Below are positions 28,615 through 37,965 of a stretch of DNA of 64,000 bases, in pieces (position 1 is the stretch's first letter; every line of letters starts with the position of its first letter). The stretch comes from Citrobacter europaeus (GTDB taxonomy: Bacteria > Pseudomonadota > Gammaproteobacteria > Enterobacterales > Enterobacteriaceae): NCBI GenBank assembly GCA_020099315.1, contig CP083650.1, positions 434,001 to 498,000 of the forward strand, written 5' to 3'. A model generated the notes under the pieces. The model was not told the DNA's origin and did not search any database. It was given only the letters and a program-made list of their open reading frames with translations. The position numbers and the translations under genes are program-made.

Positions 28615-29619
28615 TCACTTCACTAATGTCGCCACCATCACCGCTTTGATGGTGTGCATCCGGTTTTCCGCCTGATCAAATACGATGCTGGCGGGTGATT
28701 CAAAGACCTCATCGGTCACTTCCATACCGCCGTGCAGACCATATTCCTGCGCCATTTGTTTGCCAAGCGTGGTTTGATCGTCATGAAACGCGGGCAGGCA
28801 GTGCAGGAACTTCACCTGCGGATTGCCGCTCAACGCCATCATCGCGCTATTAACCTGATACTTACGCAGTAGCGCAATACGTTCGGCCCACTTCTCTTTC
28901 GCTTCACCCATTGATACCCAGACGTCGGTATAGATAAAGTCCGCGTCTTTCACGCCCGTGGCGACATCTTCGGTCAGCGTAATATTGCCGCCGTTTTTCA
29001 GCGCTTGCGCTTTGCACTCCGCGACCAGGCTTTCTTGCGGCCAGCAGGCCTGCGGCGCGACCAGACGCAGATCCAGCCCTGTTAACGCGGCGGCTTCCAG
29101 CATGGAATTGCCCATGTTGTTGCGGGCATCGCCGGTGTAGACCAGCGTCATCTCATTAAACGCTTTCCCCGGCAGGTGTTCCTGCATTGTGAGCAAGTCG
29201 GCCAGCAGCTGGGTAGGGTGAAACTCGTTGGTTAATCCGTTCCATACCGGAACGCCGGCATATTCCGCCAGCGTCTCGACAATCTCCTGACCGTGTCCCC
29301 GATACTGAATACCGTCGTACATACGACCGAGCACGCGGGCGGTGTCTTTGATCGACTCTTTATGACCAATCTGACTGCCGCTCGATCCGAGATACGTTAC
29401 GCGCGCGCCCTGATCGTATGCGGCAACTTCGAAAGAGCAACGGGTACGGGTTGAGTCTTTTTCGAAGATGAGCGCGATGTTCTTACCGGTGAGTTTAGCG
29501 ACCTCAGTACCGTTTTTCTTCTCCGCCTTCAGCTGTGCGGCGAGCTTGAGCAGTGACGTGAGTTCAGAAGACGTGAAATCAAGCAGTTTCAAAAAATGTT
29601 TCTGATAAAACGTAGACAT
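28615..29619 (-). CDS. argI: Anabolic ornithine carbamoyltransferase
   Basis: Makes citrulline from ornithine and carbamoyl phosphate for arginine synthesis. The 334-residue product has STRTRCSFE, HPTQLLADLLT, and FLHCLPAFHD. It occupies the E. coli argI position between tabA and rraB, and two ARG boxes lie at its promoter. That distinguishes it from the catabolic arcB copy 3.5 kb away. Both copies retain the same catalytic motifs. Confidence 0.97.
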   Translation of the reverse strand: MSTFYQKHFLKLLDFTSSELTSLLKLAAQLKAEKKNGTEVAKLTGKNIALIFEKDSTRTRCSFEVAAYDQGARVTYLGSSGSQIGHKESIKDTARVLGRMYDGIQYRGHGQEIVETLAEYAGVPVWNGLTNEFHPTQLLADLLTMQEHLPGKAFNEMTLVYTGDARNNMGNSMLEAAALTGLDLRLVAPQACWPQESLVAECKAQALKNGGNITLTEDVATGVKDADFIYTDVWVSMGEAKEKWAERIALLRKYQVNSAMMALSGNPQVKFLHCLPAFHDDQTTLGKQMAQEYGLHGGMEVTDEVFESPASIVFDQAENRMHTIKAVMVATLVK

Positions 29620-29646
29620 GGTTCCCTCACATGGCTTAGGCCATTT

Positions 29647-29685
29647 ATTGAATTAAAATTCAATTTATATGGATGTTTATTCATT
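29647..29685 (-). promoter_or_regulatory. Tandem ARG boxes (ArgR operators) of argI
   Basis: ATTGAATTAAAATTCAAT (29647-29664) is a near-perfect 18-bp ARG box. A second, weaker box TATGGATGTTTATTCATT (29668-29685) follows after a 3-bp gap, the classical arrangement for an ArgR hexamer. This predicts arginine repression of argI. Confidence 0.9.
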
Positions 29686-29782
29686 TGCAACCTTGTTTAA
29701 CAAATCTTTCCTGGAAAGGTGGAGGCAATGTCAGCGGTATGTGACAATAAGAGTATCGGCAGGACATTATGAGGAACGAGCC

Positions 29783-30208
29783 ATGGCAAACCCGGAACTA
29801 CTGGAAGAACAGCGTGAAGAAACGCGCTTGATTATTGAAGAGCTACTCGAAGATGGCAGCGATCCAGACGCGCTGTACACCATTGAGCATCACCTTTCCG
29901 CAGATGACTTTGAAACCCTGGAAAAAGCGGCTGTAGAAGCCTTCAAGCTGGGTTATGAAGTGACCGAGCCGGAAGAGCTGGAAGTGGAAGAAGGCGACAC
30001 GGTTATTTGCTGTGACATCCTGAGCGAATGTGCTCTGAATGCCGAGTTGATTGACGCTCAGGTTGAGCAACTGATGAACCTGGCTGAAAAATATGATGTG
30101 GAATACGACGGTTGGGGCACCTATTTTGAAGACCCGAACGGCGAAGAAGGTGAAGACGGCGACGATGAAGATCTCGTCGACGAAGATGATGACGGCGTGC
30201 GTCACTAA
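29783..30208 (+). CDS. rraB: RraB, protein inhibitor of RNase E
   Basis: A 141-residue acidic protein that binds RNase E and changes degradosome composition, and with it mRNA decay. It begins MANPELLEEQREETRL and ends in an Asp/Glu-rich tail (DDEDLVDEDDDGVRH), as in E. coli RraB but a few residues longer in the acidic tail. The frame is open 38 codons upstream, but GAGGAACGAG precedes the ATG at 29783 and the family start is clear. Confidence 0.96.
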   Translation: MANPELLEEQREETRLIIEELLEDGSDPDALYTIEHHLSADDFETLEKAAVEAFKLGYEVTEPEELEVEEGDTVICCDILSECALNAELIDAQVEQLMNLAEKYDVEYDGWGTYFEDPNGEEGEDGDDEDLVDEDDDGVRH

Positions 30209-30259
30209 GTCATCTGCTGACCTACGGTGGCATTTGCTGCCGTAGGCCAAGGACTACGT

Positions 30260-31018
30260 ATGGATTACCTGCAAATACTCTCCCCAATCCACAACTTCCT
30301 GCACTGTAAAACGCCTCAGGCCTGGCTTGATAAAGCGCGAGATCCGGCGAATCTTCCACTGTTACTGACCGATCATCTCGTCTGTGAGCTGAAAGCGGCG
30401 CAAACGGCCATGCTGCTGGTGCGTAAGTACGTCGCAGATAAACAGGGATCGCAGGCGCTGCTGGACTGGCTGAAACCCTATGAGGCGTATGCTTTCAGAG
30501 AAGGGGATGAACCGGATTTTATTGCGCTGAATAAACAGATAAGCAAAAGCGTGATGCCGCAAACCGACGACCCGTGGGGACGCAAGCTTATCGACAGTAT
30601 GGTTTTGCTGATCAAAGAAGAGCTGCACCACTTCTGGCAGGTGCGTGAGGCGATGATGAGCCGCAACATTCCCTACGTCAAAATTACCGCCAGCCGTTAT
30701 GCCAAAGGCATGCTCAAAGAGGTGCGCACCCACGAGCCACTAACGCTAATCGATAAACTGATTTGCGGGGCTTACATTGAGGCGCGTTCCTGTGAACGGT
30801 TCGCCGCGCTGGCGCCGTACCTGGATGAGGATTTACAGGCGTTTTACCTGTCGCTACTGCGATCCGAGGCGCGGCACTATCAGGACTATCTGGTGCTGGC
30901 GCAGCAGGTTTCGGCTGATGATATCAGTAGCCGGGTGCGGTTCTTTGGCGAAGTCGAAGCCGCGCTGATTACCTCTCCCGACGATGAATTCCGTTTTCAC
31001 AGCGGCGTTCCGGCTTAG
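30260..31018 (+). CDS. miaE: MiaE, tRNA-(2-methylthio-N6-isopentenyl-A37) hydroxylase
   Basis: A ferritin-like non-haem di-iron monooxygenase that hydroxylates the isopentenyl group of ms2i6A37, an oxygen-dependent tRNA modification found in Salmonella and Citrobacter but absent from E. coli K-12. The 252-residue protein shows two ExxH metal motifs (EELHHF and SEARHYQDY) plus EARSCERF. AAGGA lies seven bases before the ATG at 30260; the in-frame upstream extension lacks one. It follows rraB closely and may be co-transcribed. Confidence 0.94.
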   Translation: MDYLQILSPIHNFLHCKTPQAWLDKARDPANLPLLLTDHLVCELKAAQTAMLLVRKYVADKQGSQALLDWLKPYEAYAFREGDEPDFIALNKQISKSVMPQTDDPWGRKLIDSMVLLIKEELHHFWQVREAMMSRNIPYVKITASRYAKGMLKEVRTHEPLTLIDKLICGAYIEARSCERFAALAPYLDEDLQAFYLSLLRSEARHYQDYLVLAQQVSADDISSRVRFFGEVEAALITSPDDEFRFHSGVPA

Positions 31019-31183
31019 CACCCTTCTGAGACGCGCGGTGCCTATCGCCGCGCGGTTTAATCCTTCCTGTTTCTGTTAGCAAAATCTGGTGGCTGGAAAT
31101 CACTCGCTGCTGCCATGATAATCAAAAGACGCGAAGGGGAAATATATCCCCATAACCGAGACGATTTGGCAAAAGGATGGTTA

Positions 31184-32014
31184 ATGAACTGGGCACACGT
31201 ATTGTTGGCAGGTTATATCGGGGCGGTGATTGCTATCGTCGTCGGCATGTTTCGCAAAAAAGGCTGGTTGGGCAAGATTTCCGGCGCGGTAATTTTTGTA
31301 GTGGCAATTATCGCGTGGAATCTGTTTGATGTGCACTACCTGATCCCCCGTGAAAGCCCGGATTATGGTCTGACTGAAGAGCAGCAGTTTGAAAAAGCGA
31401 TGCTCTCTAATCCGGCGTTTCAGGTCATTAAGGAGCAGGAACCTGAACTGACACAAAAAATTATCAGCCAGGCAGCGCAGATGAAGAAAGCAGGGAGCAG
31501 TGAACAGCAGGTCATCGACGCGATACAGCCGCAAATTCTTCAGCTACAAATGGCAAGATTGCAGCAGGCGCCAGATGCCAACGTCATTGAATATATGAAA
31601 ATTAACCTTGAGCAGATCGCTGCTGTGGCCAAAATAGGTGATGACGAATGCTTCCGCTTTCTGTTTCCGGCGGTAAAAGGTGGGATTAACCCGGCGCGTC
31701 TTGTTCCGCGTGAGATCATGGATCGTCGTATGGCGAGTGATATGAGCATGATGTATGCCTCACACGGCCCAAAAAAACATACGGTCACGGCAGAAGAGAA
31801 GCAGCTGGCGTTGCAGGATCTGCAAGCAATAAGCCCTGGGCTGGTACAGCGCTACGGGGATGATATTCAGATCATGGCCGATCCGACGAAAGCGATCGGC
31901 AAAGAGAAGATTGCTTGTGAGATAGTACAGGATCTCTGGTCACAGGTGCTGAAGCTGCCAACCGCTCGCGCGGCTGGCGTAATTCGCCTGATGCTTTCAG
32001 CTGAGATGCAGTAA
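31184..32014 (+). CDS. Unknown membrane-anchored protein between miaE and yjgM
   Basis: A 276-residue protein I do not recognise. Two N-terminal hydrophobic segments (about residues 4-24 and 31-48) with a short basic FRKKGWLGK loop between them are followed by a mostly helical soluble region of ~210 residues. That region has two Cys (in DDECFRF and KEKIACEIV) and no catalytic motif I can name. AAGGATGG precedes the ATG at 31184; the open frame to 31115 is probably not translated. It has ordinary composition, so it looks like an established chromosomal gene rather than a recent import. Confidence 0.75.
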   Translation: MNWAHVLLAGYIGAVIAIVVGMFRKKGWLGKISGAVIFVVAIIAWNLFDVHYLIPRESPDYGLTEEQQFEKAMLSNPAFQVIKEQEPELTQKIISQAAQMKKAGSSEQQVIDAIQPQILQLQMARLQQAPDANVIEYMKINLEQIAAVAKIGDDECFRFLFPAVKGGINPARLVPREIMDRRMASDMSMMYASHGPKKHTVTAEEKQLALQDLQAISPGLVQRYGDDIQIMADPTKAIGKEKIACEIVQDLWSQVLKLPTARAAGVIRLMLSAEMQ

Positions 32015-32040
32015 GGCCGACATGGCCCCTCGGCGTGAAG

Positions 32041-32544
32041 TCAGAGGGGCTTTAACATCCGCACTTCGCAATCCACGTGCCCGGTACAGCCGAGCGCTTC
32101 GCTGATATGCTCAAAGCCTAAATGTTCATACAGGCGGATAGCCTCGGTCAGAAACGCTGTGGTCTCCAGATAGCACTGCTTAAACCCCTGCTCGCGGGCG
32201 TGATCCAGCGCCATTAGCGCCAGCTTTTTCGCCAGCCCCTGACCGCGTGCGCTCGACAGAAAGTACATCTTTTGCAGCTCGCAAATGTCCGGTTCGCTAC
32301 AGCCTAACGGCGCGACGCCGCCGCCGCCCACCACCTGACCATTCTGCTCAACCACCCAGTAGGCCGCGCCCGGCTGGCTGTAAACCTGAAAAAGTTCGTC
32401 CAGATTGGGGTCGGCCACCGTGTAACCTTTATCGGCGGTCAGGCCGTGTTCGGCAGAGACCTCGCGGATGACGTGGGCGATAGCGGCGTTATCGTCGGCG
32501 GTAATGCGGCGTAGCGTCGCAGAAACAGGGGTAATGACACTCAT
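32041..32544 (-). CDS. yjgM: YjgM, GNAT-family N-acetyltransferase
   Basis: A 167-residue acetyltransferase, the same length as E. coli YjgM. The acetyl-CoA binding motif is visible as SSARGQGLAKKLALMAL (R/QxxGxG/A type), followed by CYLETTAFLTEAIRLYEHLGF. The substrate is not deducible from sequence; amino-acid-like acceptors are common in this family. The Shine-Dalgarno is weak. I chose ATG 32544 on family length. Confidence 0.92.
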   Translation of the reverse strand: MSVITPVSATLRRITADDNAAIAHVIREVSAEHGLTADKGYTVADPNLDELFQVYSQPGAAYWVVEQNGQVVGGGGVAPLGCSEPDICELQKMYFLSSARGQGLAKKLALMALDHAREQGFKQCYLETTAFLTEAIRLYEHLGFEHISEALGCTGHVDCEVRMLKPL

Positions 32545-32625
32545 AGCGAACTCATGACATAAACGTGGAACATATGCAGTTAATACCACTGCGGTGAGGG
32601 GAAGCGCAAGCGAGGATAATTCAAT

Positions 32626-32660
32626 AAAAAGCCTCTGAGCGAGGACGCCAGAGGCTTTTT
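32626..32660 (-). terminator. Bidirectional-type hairpin in the valS-yjgM gap
   Basis: GCCTCTG / CAGAGGC stem flanked by AAAAA on the left and TTTTT on the right, in the gap upstream of yjgM and downstream of valS. It is a good intrinsic terminator for valS and could work in either direction. Confidence 0.8.
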
Positions 32661-32673
32661 AATCGTCAGTAGT

Positions 32674-32745
32674 GTCGGATGCGCTACGCTTATCCGACCT
32701 ACGTTGACGGTGCTGTAGGCCGGATAAGCGCAGCGCCATCCGGCA
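32674..32745. repeat. REP/BIME pair downstream of valS
   Basis: Units GTCGGATGCGCTACGC...ATCCGACCTAC and GTAGGCCGGATAAGCGC...CATCCGGCA lie just after the valS stop. Confidence 0.85.
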
Positions 32746-32752
32746 AACAGCT

Positions 32753-35608
32753 TTACAGCGCGGCGATGACCGCCTGCTGCTCAATCAGCTTCGCTTTTGC
32801 TTCTGCGTAACCGTCCAGCTTCTCACGCTCTTTGGCGATGACCGCTTCCGGTGCGCGAGCGACAAACCCTTCGTTGGAAAGCTTGCCTTCGATACGGGCA
32901 ATCTCACCTTCGATTTTCGTCACTTCTTTCGCCAGACGCGCCAGTTCATCTTCTTTGTTGATGAGGCCCGCCATCGGGATCAGCAGCTCGGCGCCGTCGA
33001 TGATTTTGGTCACCGAAACCGGACCTTTGTCATCGGCTGGCAGCACGGTGATGCTTTCCAGACGTGCCAGGTTAAGCAGGAAGCTGCGGTTGTCGTTCAC
33101 ACGACGCTCCGCATCGGAGCTCGCACCGCGCAGCAACAGCTCCAGCGGTTTGCCCGGTGCGATGTTCATTTCCGCACGGATGTTACGTACGGCAACGATC
33201 GCCTGTTTAAGCCATTCGGTATCGGCCAGCGCGGCTTCATCAACCTGTGCAGCGTTATATTCCGGGAACGGCTGCAGCATGATGGTATCTGCGGTGTTGC
33301 CGCAAATCACTTTCACGCGCTGCCAGATGGTCTCGGTGATGAACGGAATAATCGGGTGCGCCAGGCGCAGCAGACCTTCCAGCACGGTAACCAGCGTATT
33401 GCGGGTGCCGCGCAGTTCAGACTCAGAACCACCGGTCATTACCGGCTTAGTCAGTTCCAGATACCAGTCGCAGAACTGGTTCCAGGTGAACTCGTACAGG
33501 ATGCCCGCGGCGATGTCGAAGCGGAAGTTATCCAGCGCTTCGCGGTACGCTTTAACGGTCTGGTTGAATTCAGCGAGGATCCAGCGGTCCGCCAGCGACA
33601 GGGTCATTTCGCCGCCGTTGAAGCCGCAATCATTTCCTTCGGTGTTCATCAGCACGAAGCGGCTGGCGTTCCACAGCTTGTTACAGAAGTTACGGTAACC
33701 TTCCAGACGCTTCATATCCCAGTTGATGTCGCGACCGGTAGAGGCCAGCGCCGCCAGGGTGAAACGCAGGGCGTCGGTACCGTGCGGCTCAATGCCGTCC
33801 GGGAACTGCTTCTCGGTACGTTTGGCAATCTTCTCTGCCAGCTGCGGCTGCATCATGTTGCCGGTACGCTTCTCCAGCAGGTCCGCCAGCGAGATACCGT
33901 CGACCATATCCAGCGGGTCAATCACGTTACCCTTGGATTTGGACATCTTCTGGCCTTCGTCGTCGCGGATAAGACCGGTCATGTAGACGGTCTTAAACGG
34001 CACCTGCGGCTTGCCGTTTTCATCTTTGATGAAGTGCATGGTCATCATGATCATGCGGGCAATCCAGAAGAAGATGATGTCGAAGCCGGAAACCATCACG
34101 CTGGTTGGGTGGAACTGACGCAGCGCGTCGGTGTTTTCCGGCCAGCCGAGGGTAGAGAAGGTCCACAGCGCGGAGGAGAACCAGGTATCGAGAACGTCTT
34201 CGTCCTGACGAAGCTGAACGTCGGCGCCGAGGTTGTTTTCCTGACGCACTTCGTCTTCGGTGCGGCCAACGTAGACGTTGCCGTTGTTGTCATACCATGC
34301 CGGGATACGGTGACCCCACCACAGCTGACGGGAAATACACCAGTCCTGAATATCACGCATCCAGGAGAAGTACATGTTTTCGTACTGTTTTGGTACGAAC
34401 TGGATGTCGCCGTTCTCAACCGCTTCAACCGCCGGTTTCGCCAGCACGTCGGCACGGACGTACCACTGGTCGGTCAGCATCGGTTCGATAACCACGCCGC
34501 CACGGTCACCGTAAGGTACGGTCAGATCGTGCGGTTTAATTTCTTCCAGCAGGCCCAGCGCGTCAACGGCTGCGACGATCGCTTTACGCGCGGCAAAGCG
34601 TTCCAGCTTCTGGAATTCAGCCGGGATAGCGTTGGAGTAAATGTCAGACTCTTCGCCTTTGGTGTCGTACACTTCTGCGGTTTCGCGGATGTCGCCATCA
34701 AAGGTCAGAATGTTGATCATCGGCAGGCCGTGACGTTTCCCGACTTCGTAGTCGTTAAAGTCGTGCGCAGGCGTGATCTTCACGCAGCCGGTGCCTTTTT
34801 CCATATCGGCATGTTCATCGCCCACGATCGGAATACGGCGGTCAACCAGCGGCAGAATAACGAACTTGCCGATCAGATCTTTATAACGCGGATCTTCCGG
34901 GTTCACGGCCACGCCGGTATCGCCCAGAATAGTTTCCGGACGGGTGGTGGCGACGACCAGGTAATCTTTACCGTCTGCGGTTTTCGCGCCGTCGGCCAGC
35001 GGATAGCGGATGTGCCACATGGAGCCTTTAGACTCGCGGTTTTCCACTTCCAGGTCAGAGATGGCGGTGCGCAGTTTCGGGTCCCAGTTCACCAGGCGCT
35101 TGCCACGGTAAATCAGGTCTTCTTTGTACAGGCGAACGAAAACTTCTTTCACGGCATTGGAAAGGCCTTCGTCCATGGTGAAGCGCTCGCGCTCCCAGTC
35201 AACGGAGTTGCCGAGACGGCGCATCTGACGGGTAATGGTGCCGCCGGATTCCGCTTTCCACTGCCAGATTTTGTCGATAAACGCTTCGCGACCGTAGTCG
35301 TGACGGGTTTTACCTTCTTCAGCGGCAATCTTACGCTCAACCACCATCTGGGTGGCGATACCCGCGTGATCGGTACCGGCCTGCCACAGAGTGTTTTTAC
35401 CCTGCATGCGCTGGTAGCGGATCATGGTATCCATGATGGTTTGCTGGAAAGCATGACCCATATGCAAACTGCCGGTGACGTTCGGCGGCGGGATCATGAT
35501 GCAGAAGGACTCTTTGCTTTCATCGCCGTTAGGTTTGAAATAGCCCTGCTTTTCCCAGTGCTCGTAAAGCGGCTGTTCGATATCTTGTGGGTTGTATGTC
35601 TTTTCCAT
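32753..35608 (-). CDS. valS: ValS, valyl-tRNA synthetase
   Basis: Class Ia synthetase charging tRNA-Val. The 951-residue protein has the HIGH-type motif PPNVTGSLHMGHAF near residue 42, the KMSKS loop GQKMSKSKGNVIDP, a CP1 editing domain (TTRPETILGDTGVAVNP in parts), an anticodon-binding region with WYLELTKPV, and a C-terminal coiled-coil arm (KEVTKIEGEIARIEGKL). The length is normal. Its ATG overlaps the holC stop (TAATG), so the two are co-translated. Confidence 0.99.
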   Translation of the reverse strand: MEKTYNPQDIEQPLYEHWEKQGYFKPNGDESKESFCIMIPPPNVTGSLHMGHAFQQTIMDTMIRYQRMQGKNTLWQAGTDHAGIATQMVVERKIAAEEGKTRHDYGREAFIDKIWQWKAESGGTITRQMRRLGNSVDWERERFTMDEGLSNAVKEVFVRLYKEDLIYRGKRLVNWDPKLRTAISDLEVENRESKGSMWHIRYPLADGAKTADGKDYLVVATTRPETILGDTGVAVNPEDPRYKDLIGKFVILPLVDRRIPIVGDEHADMEKGTGCVKITPAHDFNDYEVGKRHGLPMINILTFDGDIRETAEVYDTKGEESDIYSNAIPAEFQKLERFAARKAIVAAVDALGLLEEIKPHDLTVPYGDRGGVVIEPMLTDQWYVRADVLAKPAVEAVENGDIQFVPKQYENMYFSWMRDIQDWCISRQLWWGHRIPAWYDNNGNVYVGRTEDEVRQENNLGADVQLRQDEDVLDTWFSSALWTFSTLGWPENTDALRQFHPTSVMVSGFDIIFFWIARMIMMTMHFIKDENGKPQVPFKTVYMTGLIRDDEGQKMSKSKGNVIDPLDMVDGISLADLLEKRTGNMMQPQLAEKIAKRTEKQFPDGIEPHGTDALRFTLAALASTGRDINWDMKRLEGYRNFCNKLWNASRFVLMNTEGNDCGFNGGEMTLSLADRWILAEFNQTVKAYREALDNFRFDIAAGILYEFTWNQFCDWYLELTKPVMTGGSESELRGTRNTLVTVLEGLLRLAHPIIPFITETIWQRVKVICGNTADTIMLQPFPEYNAAQVDEAALADTEWLKQAIVAVRNIRAEMNIAPGKPLELLLRGASSDAERRVNDNRSFLLNLARLESITVLPADDKGPVSVTKIIDGAELLIPMAGLINKEDELARLAKEVTKIEGEIARIEGKLSNEGFVARAPEAVIAKEREKLDGYAEAKAKLIEQQAVIAAL

Positions 35609-36051
35609 TATTTCCAGGTTGCCGTATTCAGGTTAAAACCAGCCACGCGGTAAGCTTTGTAGCGATCGCGTGCCGATTGTTTCAAAGAATCTTCGTAAGG
35701 AACGAAGTCTATCACTTCTGTGAAAGCGGTGGCAAAATCTGCAAAGCCAACGCGCAAACTGATCAGCAGGTCGCGCGGGCTGCTGTTGCGTTTCTCCGGC
35801 CAGGCTATTTCTACCGGCGCGCCGCCTCTGGGGCCTTCACCCGCCAGATTATGTGGAACAAAGCTTTCTGCCGGTCTTGCCCACAGGGCTTCATCCAGTC
35901 GAAGAGCCTGCTTTTCGTTTTCACAGGCGATCAGCACGCGCTTGCCAGCCCGCCAACGTTCTGCGGCAATTTCACACACCAGTTGCTCAACGGCGCTTAA
36001 GCCATCTTGTTGTGTGTCGTTGTCCAGAAGATAGAACGTCGCATTCTTCAT
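35608..36051 (-). CDS. holC: HolC, DNA polymerase III chi subunit
   Basis: Clamp-loader chi subunit that links SSB to the replisome through psi. The 147-residue product begins MKNATFYLLDNDTQ and contains CENEKQALRLDEALW and FVPHNLAGEGPRGGAPVEI (in parts), matching E. coli chi throughout. The frame is open 27 codons further upstream, but ATG 36051 gives the family length. It lies upstream of valS with a one-base overlap. Confidence 0.97.
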   Translation of the reverse strand: MKNATFYLLDNDTQQDGLSAVEQLVCEIAAERWRAGKRVLIACENEKQALRLDEALWARPAESFVPHNLAGEGPRGGAPVEIAWPEKRNSSPRDLLISLRVGFADFATAFTEVIDFVPYEDSLKQSARDRYKAYRVAGFNLNTATWK

Positions 36052-36100
36052 ATATGGGGCTTCTTGTGGTGGATTTAAATGCGTTGCCATGATGCACACC

Positions 36101-36174
36101 GTAGGCCTGATAAGGCGCAATAGCGCCGCCATCAGGCGTTTTGCCGGATGGCGCTGCGCTTATCCGGCCTACGG
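36101..36174. repeat. REP/BIME pair between pepA and holC
   Basis: Units GTAGGCCTGATAAGGCGC...CCATCAGGC and TTGCCGGATGGCGCTGC...ATCCGGCCTACGG lie in the pepA-holC gap. Confidence 0.85.
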
Positions 36175-36187
36175 GGCAATCTCAAAC

Positions 36188-37699
36188 TTACTCTTCGCCG
36201 TTAAAACCGGCGCGATTGAGCAGGAACTGCGACAACAGCGCCACCGGACGACCGGTTGCGCCTTTGGCTTTCCCTGAACGCCATGCGGTACCGGCGATGT
36301 CCAGGTGCGCCCAGTTGTACTTACGGGTAAAGCGTGACAGGAAGCAGCCTGCGGTAATGGCTCCGCCAGGACGTCCGCCGATGTTCGCCATATCCGCAAA
36401 GTTGGACTCTAACTGCTCCTGGTATTCATCACCCAGCGGCAAACGCCACGCGCGGTCGCCAGCCTGCTCGGACGCGCCGATCAGCTCATGTGCCAGCGGA
36501 TTGTGGTTCGACATCAGGCCGGTGATGTGATGGCCCAGCGCAATTACGCACGCGCCGGTCAGGGTTGCAACGTCAATCACCGCCTCTGGCTCAAAGCGCT
36601 CGACGTAAGTTAACACGTCGCACAGCACCAGACGGCCTTCGGCGTCGGTGTTGAGCACTTCAACGGTCTGCCCGGACATCGTGGTCAGTACATCGCCTGG
36701 GCGATACGCGCGGCCACCCGGCATGTTTTCGCAACCCGCCAGCACGCCGACGACGTTGATTGGCAACTGAAGCTCAGCCACCATGCGCATCACGCCGTAT
36801 ACCGCTGCCGCACCGCACATGTCGTACTTCATCTCATCCATGCCTTCGGCAGGTTTGATGGAGATACCACCGGAGTCGAAGGTTAACCCTTTACCGACCA
36901 GCACAATCGGACGCGCGTCTTCGGACGGATTACCTTTGTACTCGATGACCGACATCAGCGACTCGTTCTGCGAGCCGTGACCGACGGCCAGATAAGAGTG
37001 CATGCCCAGCTCTTTCATCTGCTGTTCGCCGATCACGCGGGTCACAACATTTTTGCTGTAGCTGTCTGCCAACTGGCGCGCCTGAGAGGCCAGGTAGGCG
37101 GCGTTACAGATGTTCGGCGGCATGTTGCCGAGATCTTTTGCCGCTTTAATACCGGCGGCGATCGCCAGACCGTGCTGGATAGCACGCTCACCGCTGGTCA
37201 ATTCGCGGCGGGTCGGTACGTTGAAGACCATTTTACGCAGCGGGCGACGCGGCTCGCTTTTGTTGGTCTTCAGTTGATCAAAGCTGTATAGCGTTTCCTG
37301 TGCCGTCTCAACGGCCTGGCGCACTTTCCAGTAGTTGTTGCGCCCTTTGACGTGCAGCTCAGTCAGGAAGCAGACGGCTTCCATTGAGCCAGTATCATTC
37401 AGCGTATTGATGGTTTTCTGAATGACCTGCTTGTACTGGCGCTCATCAAGTTCGCGCTCTTTGCCACACCCAATGAGGAGAATTCGCTCAGACAGAACGT
37501 TAGGAACATGGTGCAGCAACAGGGTTTGACCCGGTTTGCCTTCCAGTTCACCACGACGCAGCAGTGCGCTGATGTACCCGTCGCTGATCTTGTCGAGCTG
37601 CTCTGCAATCGGAGAGAGGCGGCGTGGTTCAAAGACACCCACGACGATGCACGCACTCCGCTGTTTCTCCGGGCTACCGCTTTTTACACTGAACTCCAT
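36188..37699 (-). CDS. pepA: PepA, leucyl aminopeptidase / site-specific DNA-binding protein
   Basis: Hexameric M17 metallo-aminopeptidase; in E. coli it is also an accessory factor for ColE1 cer/Xer recombination and a carAB regulator. The 503-residue product carries the M17 signature NTDAEGRL and the metal-binding segments GKGLTFDSGGISIKP and YDMCGAAAV. Its length is identical to the E. coli protein and the sequence differs at few positions. It is divergent from lptF, with a 266-bp shared promoter region (37700-37965). Confidence 0.99.
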   Translation of the reverse strand: MEFSVKSGSPEKQRSACIVVGVFEPRRLSPIAEQLDKISDGYISALLRRGELEGKPGQTLLLHHVPNVLSERILLIGCGKERELDERQYKQVIQKTINTLNDTGSMEAVCFLTELHVKGRNNYWKVRQAVETAQETLYSFDQLKTNKSEPRRPLRKMVFNVPTRRELTSGERAIQHGLAIAAGIKAAKDLGNMPPNICNAAYLASQARQLADSYSKNVVTRVIGEQQMKELGMHSYLAVGHGSQNESLMSVIEYKGNPSEDARPIVLVGKGLTFDSGGISIKPAEGMDEMKYDMCGAAAVYGVMRMVAELQLPINVVGVLAGCENMPGGRAYRPGDVLTTMSGQTVEVLNTDAEGRLVLCDVLTYVERFEPEAVIDVATLTGACVIALGHHITGLMSNHNPLAHELIGASEQAGDRAWRLPLGDEYQEQLESNFADMANIGGRPGGAITAGCFLSRFTRKYNWAHLDIAGTAWRSGKAKGATGRPVALLSQFLLNRAGFNGEE

Positions 37700-37965
37700 G
37701 CACTACGCTCCTGAATCTTAAAGACAACGGCGGTGGCTACGGATAGAATTGCAAGCTTTCGTAACTCATACCCGCTGTTGCGGTGACTTCGTGTTAATCT
37801 TAACGTTATTACGGCATTGGCACGTCAGAACAATTTCTGAGAGGTGGATCCGTTGAGTATAATGATCTTAGCGACGATTTCGACGACTCAAGAGAATAAA
37901 TGACGTTTAAGCCATGAAACAAGCTAAATTCCGGCAAAAGACGGGTTTTTACGGGCGTATTTAAA

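Noticed and set aside
33356..35653. 765-codon open frame on the plus strand
   Set aside because: It lies wholly antisense to valS, an unmistakable essential gene; long antisense frames are common in GC-rich codon-biased genes.
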